Assembly (NCBI GenBank): GCA_035315065.1 | Contig: DATFYM010000018.1 | Coordinates: 1-42,295, forward strand | DNA from: DATFYM01 sp035315065 | GTDB taxonomy: Bacteria; Acidobacteriota; Terriglobia; UBA7540 | Reading direction: 5' to 3' | DNA: 42,295 nt | Shown here: positions 10,938-18,262 of the stretch, one piece after another | Position numbering within the stretch: the stretch's first letter is position 1 | How the letters are laid out: every line of letters starts with the position of its first letter | Program-made: the position numbers and the translations under genes | Notes under the pieces: model-generated | Database searches by the model: none | What the model was told of the DNA's origin: nothing | The model's input: the letters and a program-made list of their open reading frames with translations, nothing else

Positions 10938-12773
10938 TTACTTCTTCAGTATCTCAATATTGCCATTGCTGTTGTGCAGACTTAATTCGCAGGCGCCATT
11001 CCCCACGGTGCCGTTGATCGAATCGCCGGAGAGCTCGCCCGTGGACGTGATGGGCAGTTCCGTTCGCACGTGACCAAACGACGTCCTCGCCTCCAGGCGA
11101 TAGCCCCCGCCGGCAGGCAAATGGAGGCGGACCGGGGCAAACGACGTGCGCAACGTCACGTGCGAGCAGCTTCTACCGTTCAGGCCAAGAACCTCCACTG
11201 AGCCATTCTGATTGTCCACGTCGATGGGGTCGCCGACGCCGTCAAGCCTGACGGACCCGAAGGAGGACCGCACGCTGACGGCCCCTTTCACCAGGGAGGC
11301 ATTCACCCCGCCATTTGAGTTTTCCACACTTAGCCGGCCGTTGATGTTATCGGCGCGCACCAGGCCGAAGCTGGTTTTCACGTACGCCTCGCCGCCGACG
11401 TCGTCCAGGGTGACGCTGCTATTTTGGGTTACCACGCGCGCGCCCTGGTGCACCTGGGCGATTTCGATCGCGCCGAAGGAGCCCCGGACCTCCGCCGGGC
11501 CGGTCACGTTATGCAGCTTGATGCCGCCGTTGGAGTCGGTGGCCGTTGCGCTCCCCCCGATATCCTCGGCATCCAATCCGGCGAAAGATGTTCGGAGCGT
11601 GGCGTTGCCGCGCACGCCGCGAACCATGACCTTGCCGTTCGAATTGTCGACTTGAAGCTCTCCGTGAACATCGTGCACGTCGACCTCGCCGAATGTGGTA
11701 CGCACCGTGGCGCCCGCGCCCGCCCCGCTACCGTTGATCTTGCTGTTGGTGGCGTTGCACAAAAGCCGGCCGCCAATGTCAGAGAAGGTGATAGAACCGA
11801 AGGACGTGTTCAGGTCTCCCGAACCCTCGATGTTGCGCGCTTCCACCGAACCATTGCTATTGCGCACCGTCAGGTCGCCGTGGATGCCGATCGCGGTAAC
11901 CGGGCCGAACGAGGTTTCGACCATAGAAGGCCCGCCCGCCTCGCTTACCTTCACGCTTCCGTTGCCGTTATTGATCCAGACCTCTTTGCGGATACGGTCG
12001 GCGGTGACCTCTCCGAAGCGGTCGCGCAGGTTCACCGCGCCCTGAACGTCCGCGACATGAAGATAACCGTTGCTGGTGGCGGCGTGAACGTCACCCACAT
12101 TGCCGCCAACTTCGATGCCGCCGAAGGAATTCTCCAGTTCCTGCGTGCCCCGACCGTCGCGAAAAGCGAGCGAGCCATTGCTGTCGTGGATGTCGGCGTC
12201 TCCACGGAGTCCGGTTACTGAGACGTTACCAAACTTGTTGCGGACGGCAAGCGACGCCGCTTCCGGCATGGTGATGTCATAGTCCACCGCGTAGGAGAAG
12301 CTGCCGTGGAAGAAATGACCATGTTTCACCCAATCGGGATATTCCGTGCGAATGTCAACTCCCTCACCCGCAGCGACCCGGACCTTGAGCGCCTTCAGCT
12401 CGAGTTGATGCACTTCGTGCTGGTGAATCCGGATGTTGATTTCATTCACCAGGCGGGATGCCTGGTCGCGATCGCTGCCGGAGGCATGAATGTGGGCCAC
12501 AATGTGTACGTCGCGCCCCGATTGGGTGTGAATCGTGATGTTACCCAGACTGTGCTCGATGCTAACGCCCTGTCCTGACGGGAGGGCGACCGTCTGATCA
12601 ACCGTGCGAGTAAACTCCTCCTGCGGAGCGTTTCGGGCGTGAGCGCTGCTCGCTCCCACCAGCACCATCACCACCAGAAGGGCCCTTAGCCCCGAAGGGG
12701 CGAAAGACAGTAGCCCAGGGCGCCAGCCCTGGGAGAAGGACGGCAGGTTATAGTTTTTGTGGTTTTTACTCAT
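10938..12773 (-). CDS. DUF4097-type beta-repeat envelope protein
   Basis: About 611 residues. After a signal peptide (hydrophobic ALLVVMVLVGASSAHA) the protein is made of roughly 20-residue units that alternate between an NSNGSV-like turn and a TSFGxV-like turn: for example DSNGSLAF, NSFGGIEV, TSNGYLHV, RDRFGEVT, NSNGSVEA, TSFGSITF. This pattern is typical of DUF4097 proteins, which are predicted right-handed beta-helices in the cell envelope. It is the third gene of an ECF sigma / anti-sigma cassette. The start is uncertain. ATG at 12773 lies in the loop of a palindrome and residues 14-29 are encoded by its arm; a start at Met36 would leave too short a signal peptide. Frames further upstream run through heptamer repeats and are unlikely to be translated. 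Function unknown; a stress-related envelope role is inferred. Confidence 0.88.
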   Translation of the reverse strand: MSKNHKNYNLPSFSQGWRPGLLSFAPSGLRALLVVMVLVGASSAHARNAPQEEFTRTVDQTVALPSGQGVSIEHSLGNITIHTQSGRDVHIVAHIHASGSDRDQASRLVNEINIRIHQHEVHQLELKALKVRVAAGEGVDIRTEYPDWVKHGHFFHGSFSYAVDYDITMPEAASLAVRNKFGNVSVTGLRGDADIHDSNGSLAFRDGRGTQELENSFGGIEVGGNVGDVHAATSNGYLHVADVQGAVNLRDRFGEVTADRIRKEVWINNGNGSVKVSEAGGPSMVETSFGPVTAIGIHGDLTVRNSNGSVEARNIEGSGDLNTSFGSITFSDIGGRLLCNATNSKINGSGAGAGATVRTTFGEVDVHDVHGELQVDNSNGKVMVRGVRGNATLRTSFAGLDAEDIGGSATATDSNGGIKLHNVTGPAEVRGSFGAIEIAQVHQGARVVTQNSSVTLDDVGGEAYVKTSFGLVRADNINGRLSVENSNGGVNASLVKGAVSVRSSFGSVRLDGVGDPIDVDNQNGSVEVLGLNGRSCSHVTLRTSFAPVRLHLPAGGGYRLEARTSFGHVRTELPITSTGELSGDSINGTVGNGACELSLHNSNGNIEILKK

Positions 12774-12825
12774 CTGATCCCAGGGCTGACGCCCTGGGCT
12801 ACTGTCTTTCGCCCCTTCGGGGCTA
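12687..12825. repeat. Near-perfect 48-bp inverted repeat (GCCCAGGGC palindrome family)
   Basis: The left arm is about 12687-12734 and the right arm about 12777-12825, with a 42-base loop. Each arm contains two smaller hairpins, AGCCCCGAAGGGGC and GCCCAGGGCGCCAGCCCTGG (the right arm has T for C at one position). The arms differ at very few positions. The left arm overlaps the start of the DUF4097-type gene. Related but degraded motifs occur near 33392-33412 and 36720-36992. Confidence 0.9.
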
Positions 12826-12844
12826 GGGCATTCTTTCACACGTT

Positions 12845-12901
12845 CTGACAACTGACAACTGACTACTGGCAACTGACCGCGGACCACGGACCAATGACAA
12901 G
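12845..12901. repeat. Single-arm heptamer array (TGACAAC family)
   Basis: Eight tandem 7-nt units: TGACAAC, TGACAAC, TGACTAC, TGGCAAC, TGACCGC, GGACCAC, GGACCAA, TGACAAG. No complementary arm is found nearby. The array ends eight bases before the anti-sigma stop codon at 12909 and directly follows the 48-bp palindrome. Confidence 0.8.
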
Positions 12902-12908
12902 TCGACAT

Positions 12909-13565
12909 TTATTCCTCCTGGGCTACTTCCTGGAGCGTTCGCTGCTTGTCCTGGTACATGGAAAGCAACTCCTGCCGCAGTTGGGGATTTCCCGGATTCT
13001 GCTTCGCCTGGGCGTGGCAGTCCGCAATGGCATCGTCGAGCAGGAGCAGCTTTTCCCGGTAGCTCGCCATCAGCGGGGTCGTAGGGTTCTCCACTTTGGG
13101 CCCAGCCAGTTTGGCGAGTTTCTCGATGGAGGCCGAATACGCTTCCTCGGATTTCTCCGCTTCGCGCACCGCCTGCTGGGTGAGCAAACGCCGCTGGACC
13201 TCCGGGGTCAGGGTGGGCGCTGAGCGGTGCAGCAACAACCATGCGCCGGAGGTGGTCACGAGGAAAAGCACCAGCGCCGCCACGGCGGGCTGCCAATGCG
13301 GCCGCAGGGCGTTCCATAGGCGTGTTAGGGCCCATTCCCGCATTCGCTCGGACTCTTCAGCCAACGCTTCCGCAATCTCTGGCCACAGATACGGGCTCTC
13401 CCAGTTTCGGCGCAAGTGAGGAGCAGCAGCGGAAATCTCATCCCACCAGCGCAACTCCTCGGCGCACTCCCCGCAGCTTCCGGCATGTTGCCGGAGCACC
13501 TCCAGTTGCGCCGGGTCCTGTTGACGCAGGATACGTTCGCGATCCTTACAGACGATGTTACTCAT
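12909..13565 (-). CDS. Anti-sigma factor with zinc-finger (zf-HC2-like) domain
   Basis: 218 residues. It is a membrane-anchored regulator expected to hold the adjacent ECF sigma factor inactive. The N-terminus has the anti-sigma zinc-binding pattern H-x3-C-x2-C (His27, Cys31, Cys34 in QHAGSCGECAEEL). A single membrane helix lies at about residues 93-115 (AVAALVLFLVTTSGAWLLL). The C-terminal periplasmic part is helical and charged, with likely coiled coil (SASIEKLAKLAG, then LRQELLSMYQDKQRTLQEVA). ATG at 13565 has GAGGA close upstream. It lies between the sigma gene and the envelope beta-repeat gene on the same strand. Periplasmic sensing of envelope stress is the family expectation; the signal is unknown. 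Confidence 0.88.
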   Translation of the reverse strand: MSNIVCKDRERILRQQDPAQLEVLRQHAGSCGECAEELRWWDEISAAAPHLRRNWESPYLWPEIAEALAEESERMREWALTRLWNALRPHWQPAVAALVLFLVTTSGAWLLLHRSAPTLTPEVQRRLLTQQAVREAEKSEEAYSASIEKLAKLAGPKVENPTTPLMASYREKLLLLDDAIADCHAQAKQNPGNPQLRQELLSMYQDKQRTLQEVAQEE

Positions 13566-13574
13566 GGATTCCTC

Positions 13575-13696
13575 GGTCGGTACACGGTAGATGGTATACG
13601 GTAGAAGGCAGACGGGGAAGACGCCCTTTATCCTCTCATTCCGTATGCCGACCGTCTACGTCTGCTGTCTACCGTCTACCATCTACCGTCTACCCT
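13575..13696. repeat. Heptamer inverted repeat, ACGGTAG/CTACCGT family
   Basis: This occupies the whole spacer between the sigma and anti-sigma genes. The left arm (13575-13617) has CACGGTA, GATGGTA, TACGGTA, GAAGGCA. The right arm (13646-13696) has TCTACCG, TCTACCA, TCTACCG, TCTACCC. The TAG stop of the sigma gene is part of the right arm. A hairpin here would separate expression of sigma and anti-sigma. Confidence 0.85.
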
Positions 13697-14310
13697 TCGT
13701 TCGCCTCGAGCTGCCGCCGGAGACTGCGCTTGGCCTCGAAAAGAATGTTCTTCGAGTTGGTTTCGGAAATCTTCAACATGGCGGCAATCTCGGCATGCTT
13801 GAAGCCCTCCACCTCAAAGAGCACGAAAACCTCGCGTTGCCTGGCGCCCAGTTTAGCGAGGCACCGTTCCAGGGCCAGCCGCACCGGGTGATCGACCGGC
13901 GCGACAGAGTTTTCCTCGCGCACTTTCCTTTCGGTCGCCTCTGGTTGGGCATCGGTCATCTCCTGCTCCGGCCGGCGCACCTTCCGCCTTCGAACGTCAT
14001 AGCAGCAGTTGAGCAGGATGCGGTAGACCCAGGTGGAGAATGACGACTGCCCTCTGAACCCGTGCAGGTTTCGATACGCCTTCAGAAACGCTTCTTGCAC
14101 GGCGTCTTCCGCGTCCGTCACGTTGCCGAGGAGGTTCAGGGCCACACTTTTCAGGCGCGCACCGTGGGTGGTGTAAAGCTGCTCGAAGGCAGCAATCTCC
14201 CCGGTGCGGCAAGCGTCGGCCAATTGCCGATCTTCGGTGGCAAGCGGAATGCCGTGCGACTGCTCGCTCGGGTGGGTCGCCGGATCTCCCCGTTGGTCCG
14301 GTTCGCGCAA
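13690..14310 (-). CDS. ECF RNA polymerase sigma factor (RpoE-like, sigma-24)
   Basis: 206 residues. It is an extracytoplasmic-function sigma factor with sigma region 2 (FEQLYTTHGARLKSVALNLL, DAEDAVQEAFLKAYRNLHGF, FSTWVYRILLNCCYDVRRR) and sigma region 4 (ARQREVFVLFEVEGFKHAEI, AAMLKISETNSKNILFEAKR). The start is a TTG at 14310 supported by a strong GAGGAG six bases upstream. The first 25 residues are Pro/Asp/Gln-rich and not part of the fold. The downstream genes encode its probable anti-sigma factor and an envelope protein, the common acidobacterial arrangement. It probably autoregulates the cassette. Confidence 0.95.
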   Translation of the reverse strand: MREPDQRGDPATHPSEQSHGIPLATEDRQLADACRTGEIAAFEQLYTTHGARLKSVALNLLGNVTDAEDAVQEAFLKAYRNLHGFRGQSSFSTWVYRILLNCCYDVRRRKVRRPEQEMTDAQPEATERKVREENSVAPVDHPVRLALERCLAKLGARQREVFVLFEVEGFKHAEIAAMLKISETNSKNILFEAKRSLRRQLEANEG

Positions 14311-14316
14311 GCGGGT

Positions 14317-14322
14317 CTCCTC
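14317..14322 (-). promoter_or_regulatory. Ribosome-binding site that fixes the TTG start of the ECF sigma gene
   Basis: The minus-strand reading is GAGGAG with a six-base spacer to TTG at 14310. No in-frame ATG lies nearby, so this site decides the start. Confidence 0.75.
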
Positions 14323-14429
14323 AAGTGGCCGCTGCCAAGTTAATGTACCCTCAAGCAGAAAAGCCAGCCCTCATCACCTCGTCTCTTGCCTTTCCTTCCT
14401 CCGGACTAATAGACGCTCGGGTAGGGTGA

Positions 14430-14693
14430 AAGGTCAGGACAGGGGCAGGGGTCAGAGGGCGAAAGACGGAAGCCAGAGGGCAGAAGACGGAAGTCAGAAG
14501 ACGGAAGCCAGAAGGAAGAATGAAGACCGCCGATCCGCCCCACACCAATACCTGCGTGCCATTTGCCGGGTGGCAGAAGTCAGGAGCCAGGAGGCGGAGG
14601 TCAGAAGCTGTCTTCTGTCTTCTGTCTTCTGCCTTCTGACTCCTGACTCCTGTCTCCTGTCTCCTGTCTTCTGACTTCTGACTTCTGACTTCG
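14430..14693. repeat. Long heptamer inverted repeat, AGTCAGA/CTTCTGA family
   Basis: This fills the spacer between the sigma gene and the molybdenum hydroxylase. The left arm (14430-14526) has about eleven clear units such as AGACGGA, AGCCAGA, GGGCAGA, AGTCAGA. A second purine-rich array (14572-14608) follows a short unrelated stretch. The pyrimidine-rich right arm (14609-14693) has twelve units in strict 7-nt register: TGTCTTC, TGCCTTC, TGACTCC, TGTCTCC, TGACTTC. It ends two bases before the hydroxylase stop codon at 14696. Confidence 0.9.
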
Positions 14694-14695
14694 TG

Positions 14696-16912
14696 CTACA
14701 GCTTGAGGCCATTAGGTGCCATTGGGAGCGAGCGCAGACGGACGTCGGTGGCACCGAAGATCGCGTTGCCAACCGCCGGGGCCAAGCCGACAATCGGTGA
14801 CTCTCCGGCGCCTGCCGACGGCTGATCTTTGCGATCGACGAGCACGATTTCGATCTCGGGAACGTCGCTGAAGCGGGGGACTCGATACTTGGAAAAGCGC
14901 CCGTTCAGGATGCGCCCGTTCTCAAATTCGATGGCCTCGAACAGCGCGCCGCCAATGCCCATCACGTTGGCGCCCTCGATCTGGTTGCGGAGTTGATCGG
15001 GATTGACGACGGCGCCGCAGTCGAACGCAGTCACCACACGCACGATTCGGACTTGCCCATTAGCGCGGTCCACGGCGACTTCGGCGCAGGTGGCGACGTA
15101 GCCGCCCTTCTCGACACCACCCCCAATGCCGAAGCCGTGTCCCGTTGGAGGTTTCGATCCGGCCCAACCAAATTTCCGGGCGGCAGATTCAAACACGGCT
15201 TTCAGGCGCTCATCCTTGAGATTCTTGAGCCGGAAATCGAGTGGGTCCATTTTGACGGCGTGGGCGAGCTCGTCCATGAAGGACTCGCGCGCGAAATGGT
15301 TGGCGGTGGCCGCCAGCGCGCGGTACGAACCCTGGCGCAGCGGTGATTGGGTGGGATGAAACTGGATGTGCTGGTTCGGGACATCGTACGGCGTGCCGAT
15401 GCCCGCGCCGCCGGAATTGTAATTGTGAAACTCCCAGGCCGTGAGGGTGCCATTGCTGCGCGCGCCGCCCGCCACGTCGATGACTCCGGCGGGGCGGAAG
15501 TAGGCCCAGGTAAACTCCTCCTCCCGCGTCCACACCAGCTTCACCGGCTTGCCCGCCGCCTTGGCGAGGCGCGCCGCCTCTACCGCAGCGTCGCCCGTGT
15601 GCTTGCCGCCGTAGCCTGAGCCGGTGTCCGGCATCTGCACTCGCACCTGGTCCTGAGAAAGCCGGAATGCCTCCATGAGCTCGCTGCGCACGCCGAAGGG
15701 GCGTTGCGTGCCGGTCCACACCGTCAGCTTGCCGTTCTCCCACTGCGCGACGGCCGCGCGGGGCTCGAGTGGCGTGTGAGCGATATAGGCTACGGTATAG
15801 GTTTGCTGCAAGCGCTGGCCGGCGTCCGCCAGACCTTTTTCCATAGAGCCGACCTGATGGTCTGAGCGGCCCCCAAATCCCCCTTGCCCTGCCGCCTGGT
15901 CCGGGTTCTTTTTCAGGTAATCGAACAACTCGCGGCTCGACGGCTGGGGAGCCGGATTCGGCTTCCAGTCAGCGTGGATGGCGGCAACGGCGCGGGAAGC
16001 GATTTCCACGCTGGGCGCCGCGACGCCCACAAAGTCGCCGTCGTGTACCACCGTGACACCCGGCATCGCCTCGGCTTCGTGCAGGTCGAGCGACCCGAGT
16101 GTGGCTCCGAAAGAAGGCGGACGCAGAACCTTGCCGTGGAGCATTCCGGGCAGCGCGATGTCGGATGGGTAGCGATGCTTGCCGTTAACGAAGTCAGCGC
16201 CGTCGATCTTGGGCAGCGACTCGCCCATCACCGTCCAGCGGGCGGCGGGGGTGAGCGGGTCCTCGGCGGGGATGGCTTGCGCGAGTTGCTTGCCTTTGGC
16301 CAGTTCGCCGTAGGAGATCGTCCTGGCGCTCGCCGGGTCGGTGATCTTCCCGTCCGCCGCCGTCAGCTTGCTTCGCTCGACTTTCCAGGCGTCGGCCGCG
16401 AGGCCCATCAACACGTCGAGAGCGGCCGCCGAGGCCCGGCGCAGTTGCGGGTTCATGGTCGGCGTGGTGCGGCTCCCGAACGTCCCCATGTCGAAAGGAG
16501 TCAGGTCCGTATCGCCCATCACCATGCGAATGTCGCGCGGCACAACGCGAAGCTCCTCGGCCACCGCTTGCGTCAAGGCCGTGCGCGAGTTCTGCCCCAC
16601 TTCCACTTTTCCCGTGTAGACGGTCACGACGCCACCTTCGCCGATGTGCAGCCAGGCCGAGATCTCCTGCGGCAGGCGTTCGTCGAATCCGGACCCTCGC
16701 CGCCCGCCCGATTCCTGGAAGGCGGAGGCGTCTTTCAAAATGCAGGCGACGACAATCCCGCCGCCGAGAATCCGGAAGAACTCGCGACGTCCAAGCTCGA
16801 AATGGTAAGAGGAAGGCGAGCTCAATTCGTAACGCTCGGGTTCCAGTTCGACGTGGGTGACGCTATTGGGGGCTTCACCTTTCAGGCCTTGCAGGCCGTT
16901 CATGTCGCTCAT
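14696..16912 (-). CDS. Molybdopterin-binding subunit of a xanthine-dehydrogenase-family hydroxylase (IorB-like)
   Basis: 738 residues. This is the catalytic large subunit of a two-subunit molybdenum hydroxylase of the isoquinoline 1-oxidoreductase/aldehyde dehydrogenase type. ATG at 16912 overlaps the TGA of the small-subunit gene (ATGA), with GGGAGG seven bases upstream. A Tat-like signal (GRREFFRILGGGIVVACIL) lies near residue 40 after an extended N-region, suggesting periplasmic export of the folded complex. The hydroxylase fold follows: a GEGGVVTVYTGKVEVGQ-like segment near residue 75, GSGYGGKHTGDAAVEAARLA in the middle, and the C-terminal GAGESP with catalytic Glu704. The substrate is unknown; N-heterocycles or aldehydes are typical for the family. 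The electron acceptor is not encoded nearby. Confidence 0.93.
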   Translation of the reverse strand: MSDMNGLQGLKGEAPNSVTHVELEPERYELSSPSSYHFELGRREFFRILGGGIVVACILKDASAFQESGGRRGSGFDERLPQEISAWLHIGEGGVVTVYTGKVEVGQNSRTALTQAVAEELRVVPRDIRMVMGDTDLTPFDMGTFGSRTTPTMNPQLRRASAAALDVLMGLAADAWKVERSKLTAADGKITDPASARTISYGELAKGKQLAQAIPAEDPLTPAARWTVMGESLPKIDGADFVNGKHRYPSDIALPGMLHGKVLRPPSFGATLGSLDLHEAEAMPGVTVVHDGDFVGVAAPSVEIASRAVAAIHADWKPNPAPQPSSRELFDYLKKNPDQAAGQGGFGGRSDHQVGSMEKGLADAGQRLQQTYTVAYIAHTPLEPRAAVAQWENGKLTVWTGTQRPFGVRSELMEAFRLSQDQVRVQMPDTGSGYGGKHTGDAAVEAARLAKAAGKPVKLVWTREEEFTWAYFRPAGVIDVAGGARSNGTLTAWEFHNYNSGGAGIGTPYDVPNQHIQFHPTQSPLRQGSYRALAATANHFARESFMDELAHAVKMDPLDFRLKNLKDERLKAVFESAARKFGWAGSKPPTGHGFGIGGGVEKGGYVATCAEVAVDRANGQVRIVRVVTAFDCGAVVNPDQLRNQIEGANVMGIGGALFEAIEFENGRILNGRFSKYRVPRFSDVPEIEIVLVDRKDQPSAGAGESPIVGLAPAVGNAIFGATDVRLRSLPMAPNGLKL

Positions 16913-17388
16913 GATCTGCCCTCCCTCATCGTTTTCGCCGCCTGCTGGATCGCCGCCACGATCCGCAGATAAGTTCCGCAACGGCAGACATTGCCTTCCA
17001 TGAAGCGCACAATCTCCGGGACCGACGGGTTAGGGTTGGATCTCAGGAGAGCCGACGCGCTCATGATCATGCCCGAGGTGCAATAGGCGCACTGCATGGC
17101 TCCCGCGTCGAGAAACGCCTGTTGCAGTGGGTGCAGCCTTCCGCTCTGCTCCAGCCCCTCGATGGTGGTGATTTGCTGGCTGGCGACGGTGCCCACCTTG
17201 GTGATGCACGATCGCCGGGGCAGGCCATCGATAAGCACGGTGCAGGCGCCGCACTGTCCTTCCCCGCAACCGTACCTGCTGCCCGTGAGGTCGAGTTGAT
17301 CGCGCAAGACCGTCAGCAGGCTGGTCTCAGCGTCCACGTCGACGGGATGCCGGGTTCGATTCACATTGAGCTCGGTGATTCTGGACAT
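16909..17388 (-). CDS. [2Fe-2S] subunit of molybdenum hydroxylase (IorA-like)
   Basis: 159 residues, the normal length. It carries two [2Fe-2S] clusters that pass electrons away from the molybdenum site. The plant-type ferredoxin cluster is bound by Cys41, Cys46, Cys49 and Cys61 (GCGEGQCGACTVL). The second, all-helical cluster domain is bound by Cys100, Cys103, Cys135 and Cys137 (CAYC and CRCGTY). It lies directly upstream of the large subunit with a four-base overlap. No FAD subunit is present, as in isoquinoline 1-oxidoreductase. The protein lacks its own signal and would be carried out with the large subunit if that uses Tat. Confidence 0.95.
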   Translation of the reverse strand: MSRITELNVNRTRHPVDVDAETSLLTVLRDQLDLTGSRYGCGEGQCGACTVLIDGLPRRSCITKVGTVASQQITTIEGLEQSGRLHPLQQAFLDAGAMQCAYCTSGMIMSASALLRSNPNPSVPEIVRFMEGNVCRCGTYLRIVAAIQQAAKTMREGRS

Positions 17389-18262
17389 CTCTCACACCCC
17401 CCTGCTCTCGGACTTGATTCTATACCCGACAGCGGTCCCGATAAAGCCTGCAGTTTGATCGGCTGGGAAAACGCCCGCGCGCCCAGGAGAGTCTGCAATC
17501 GGAATCTGATTTCCTGATCGTATAGATATTTTCATTTCTTCTGATTCTAAAGCTTTTGATGGCTTCGTTGGTCCTATCGAAGTCGATCGCATCTTCGGCG
17601 TTGACACTTCTGCGGCCGATTCCAGGGTACTAACCTTCAACCATCCAAGGGAACAGACGAAGTCCATTCCGATTCCGCCAACCGGGGAAAATCTGTGTAA
17701 ACTACTGATTCCATTTCTGATACTCACCATTGGTTCGTCGCCTGAGACCGGATTATCTTATTGATATAAAGCATCTTATCCTTATTCGGTCCATTAGTCG
17801 CCTACCACCGCGAAACAATGTTGGGCTCCACGCTCCCCGGCGACTGCAACATTCAGCCTGCCGCAGTCGGACCGAGGGTTAGTCGATAGCCGAAAGACCG
17901 CGCTTCGCCTGCGAGCCTCGACCGACCGCCGACCAAGGGCTCGATATCGTCGGGCCGGACGGTTACCCACGCAGGAAATATAGGATAATAGACTAGCGGA
18001 TGTCAAGAGCCAAGAAATAGAAAGTCGAAGATCGGTAGCCCGGTTGGGTGCGGGCGGTTGCCCTGCGTTGACAACCCTTCCCTTCTCCTGACAAACTGAT
18101 ACGGCCATGATGAACTGTTTCAATGGTGCCAGTGCGTTCAGTCCATCGGGAGGGAACTTTGCCAGGGGCAAGGGACCTACGCCTTCACCAACGCATTGTG
18201 AAATAGCCACAAGAGTGACGTCTTTCGGGCAGGAAACACAAACCGTGACCTTGAACCCAGGA
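17389..18262. other. Spacer between divergently transcribed genes, partly AT-rich
   Basis: This lies between the minus-strand hydroxylase operon and the plus-strand M61 gene, so promoters for both should lie here. The part from about 17520 to 17790 is clearly richer in A+T than its surroundings. Open frames on both strands (for example 17392-17730 minus and 18107-18348) lack recognisable motifs and I do not support them as genes. The region 18107-18262 is in frame with the M61 gene but has low GC in third positions, unlike real coding DNA here. Confidence 0.5.

Noticed and set aside
12774..12908. Extension of the DUF4097-type protein to a start at 12908
   Set aside because: The added residues are encoded by the palindrome and the TGACAAC heptamers, have no ribosome-binding site and would put the signal peptide far from the N-terminus.
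17392..17730. Small minus-strand gene after the hydroxylase operon
   Set aside because: Low GC in third positions, no motif and no good ribosome-binding site.
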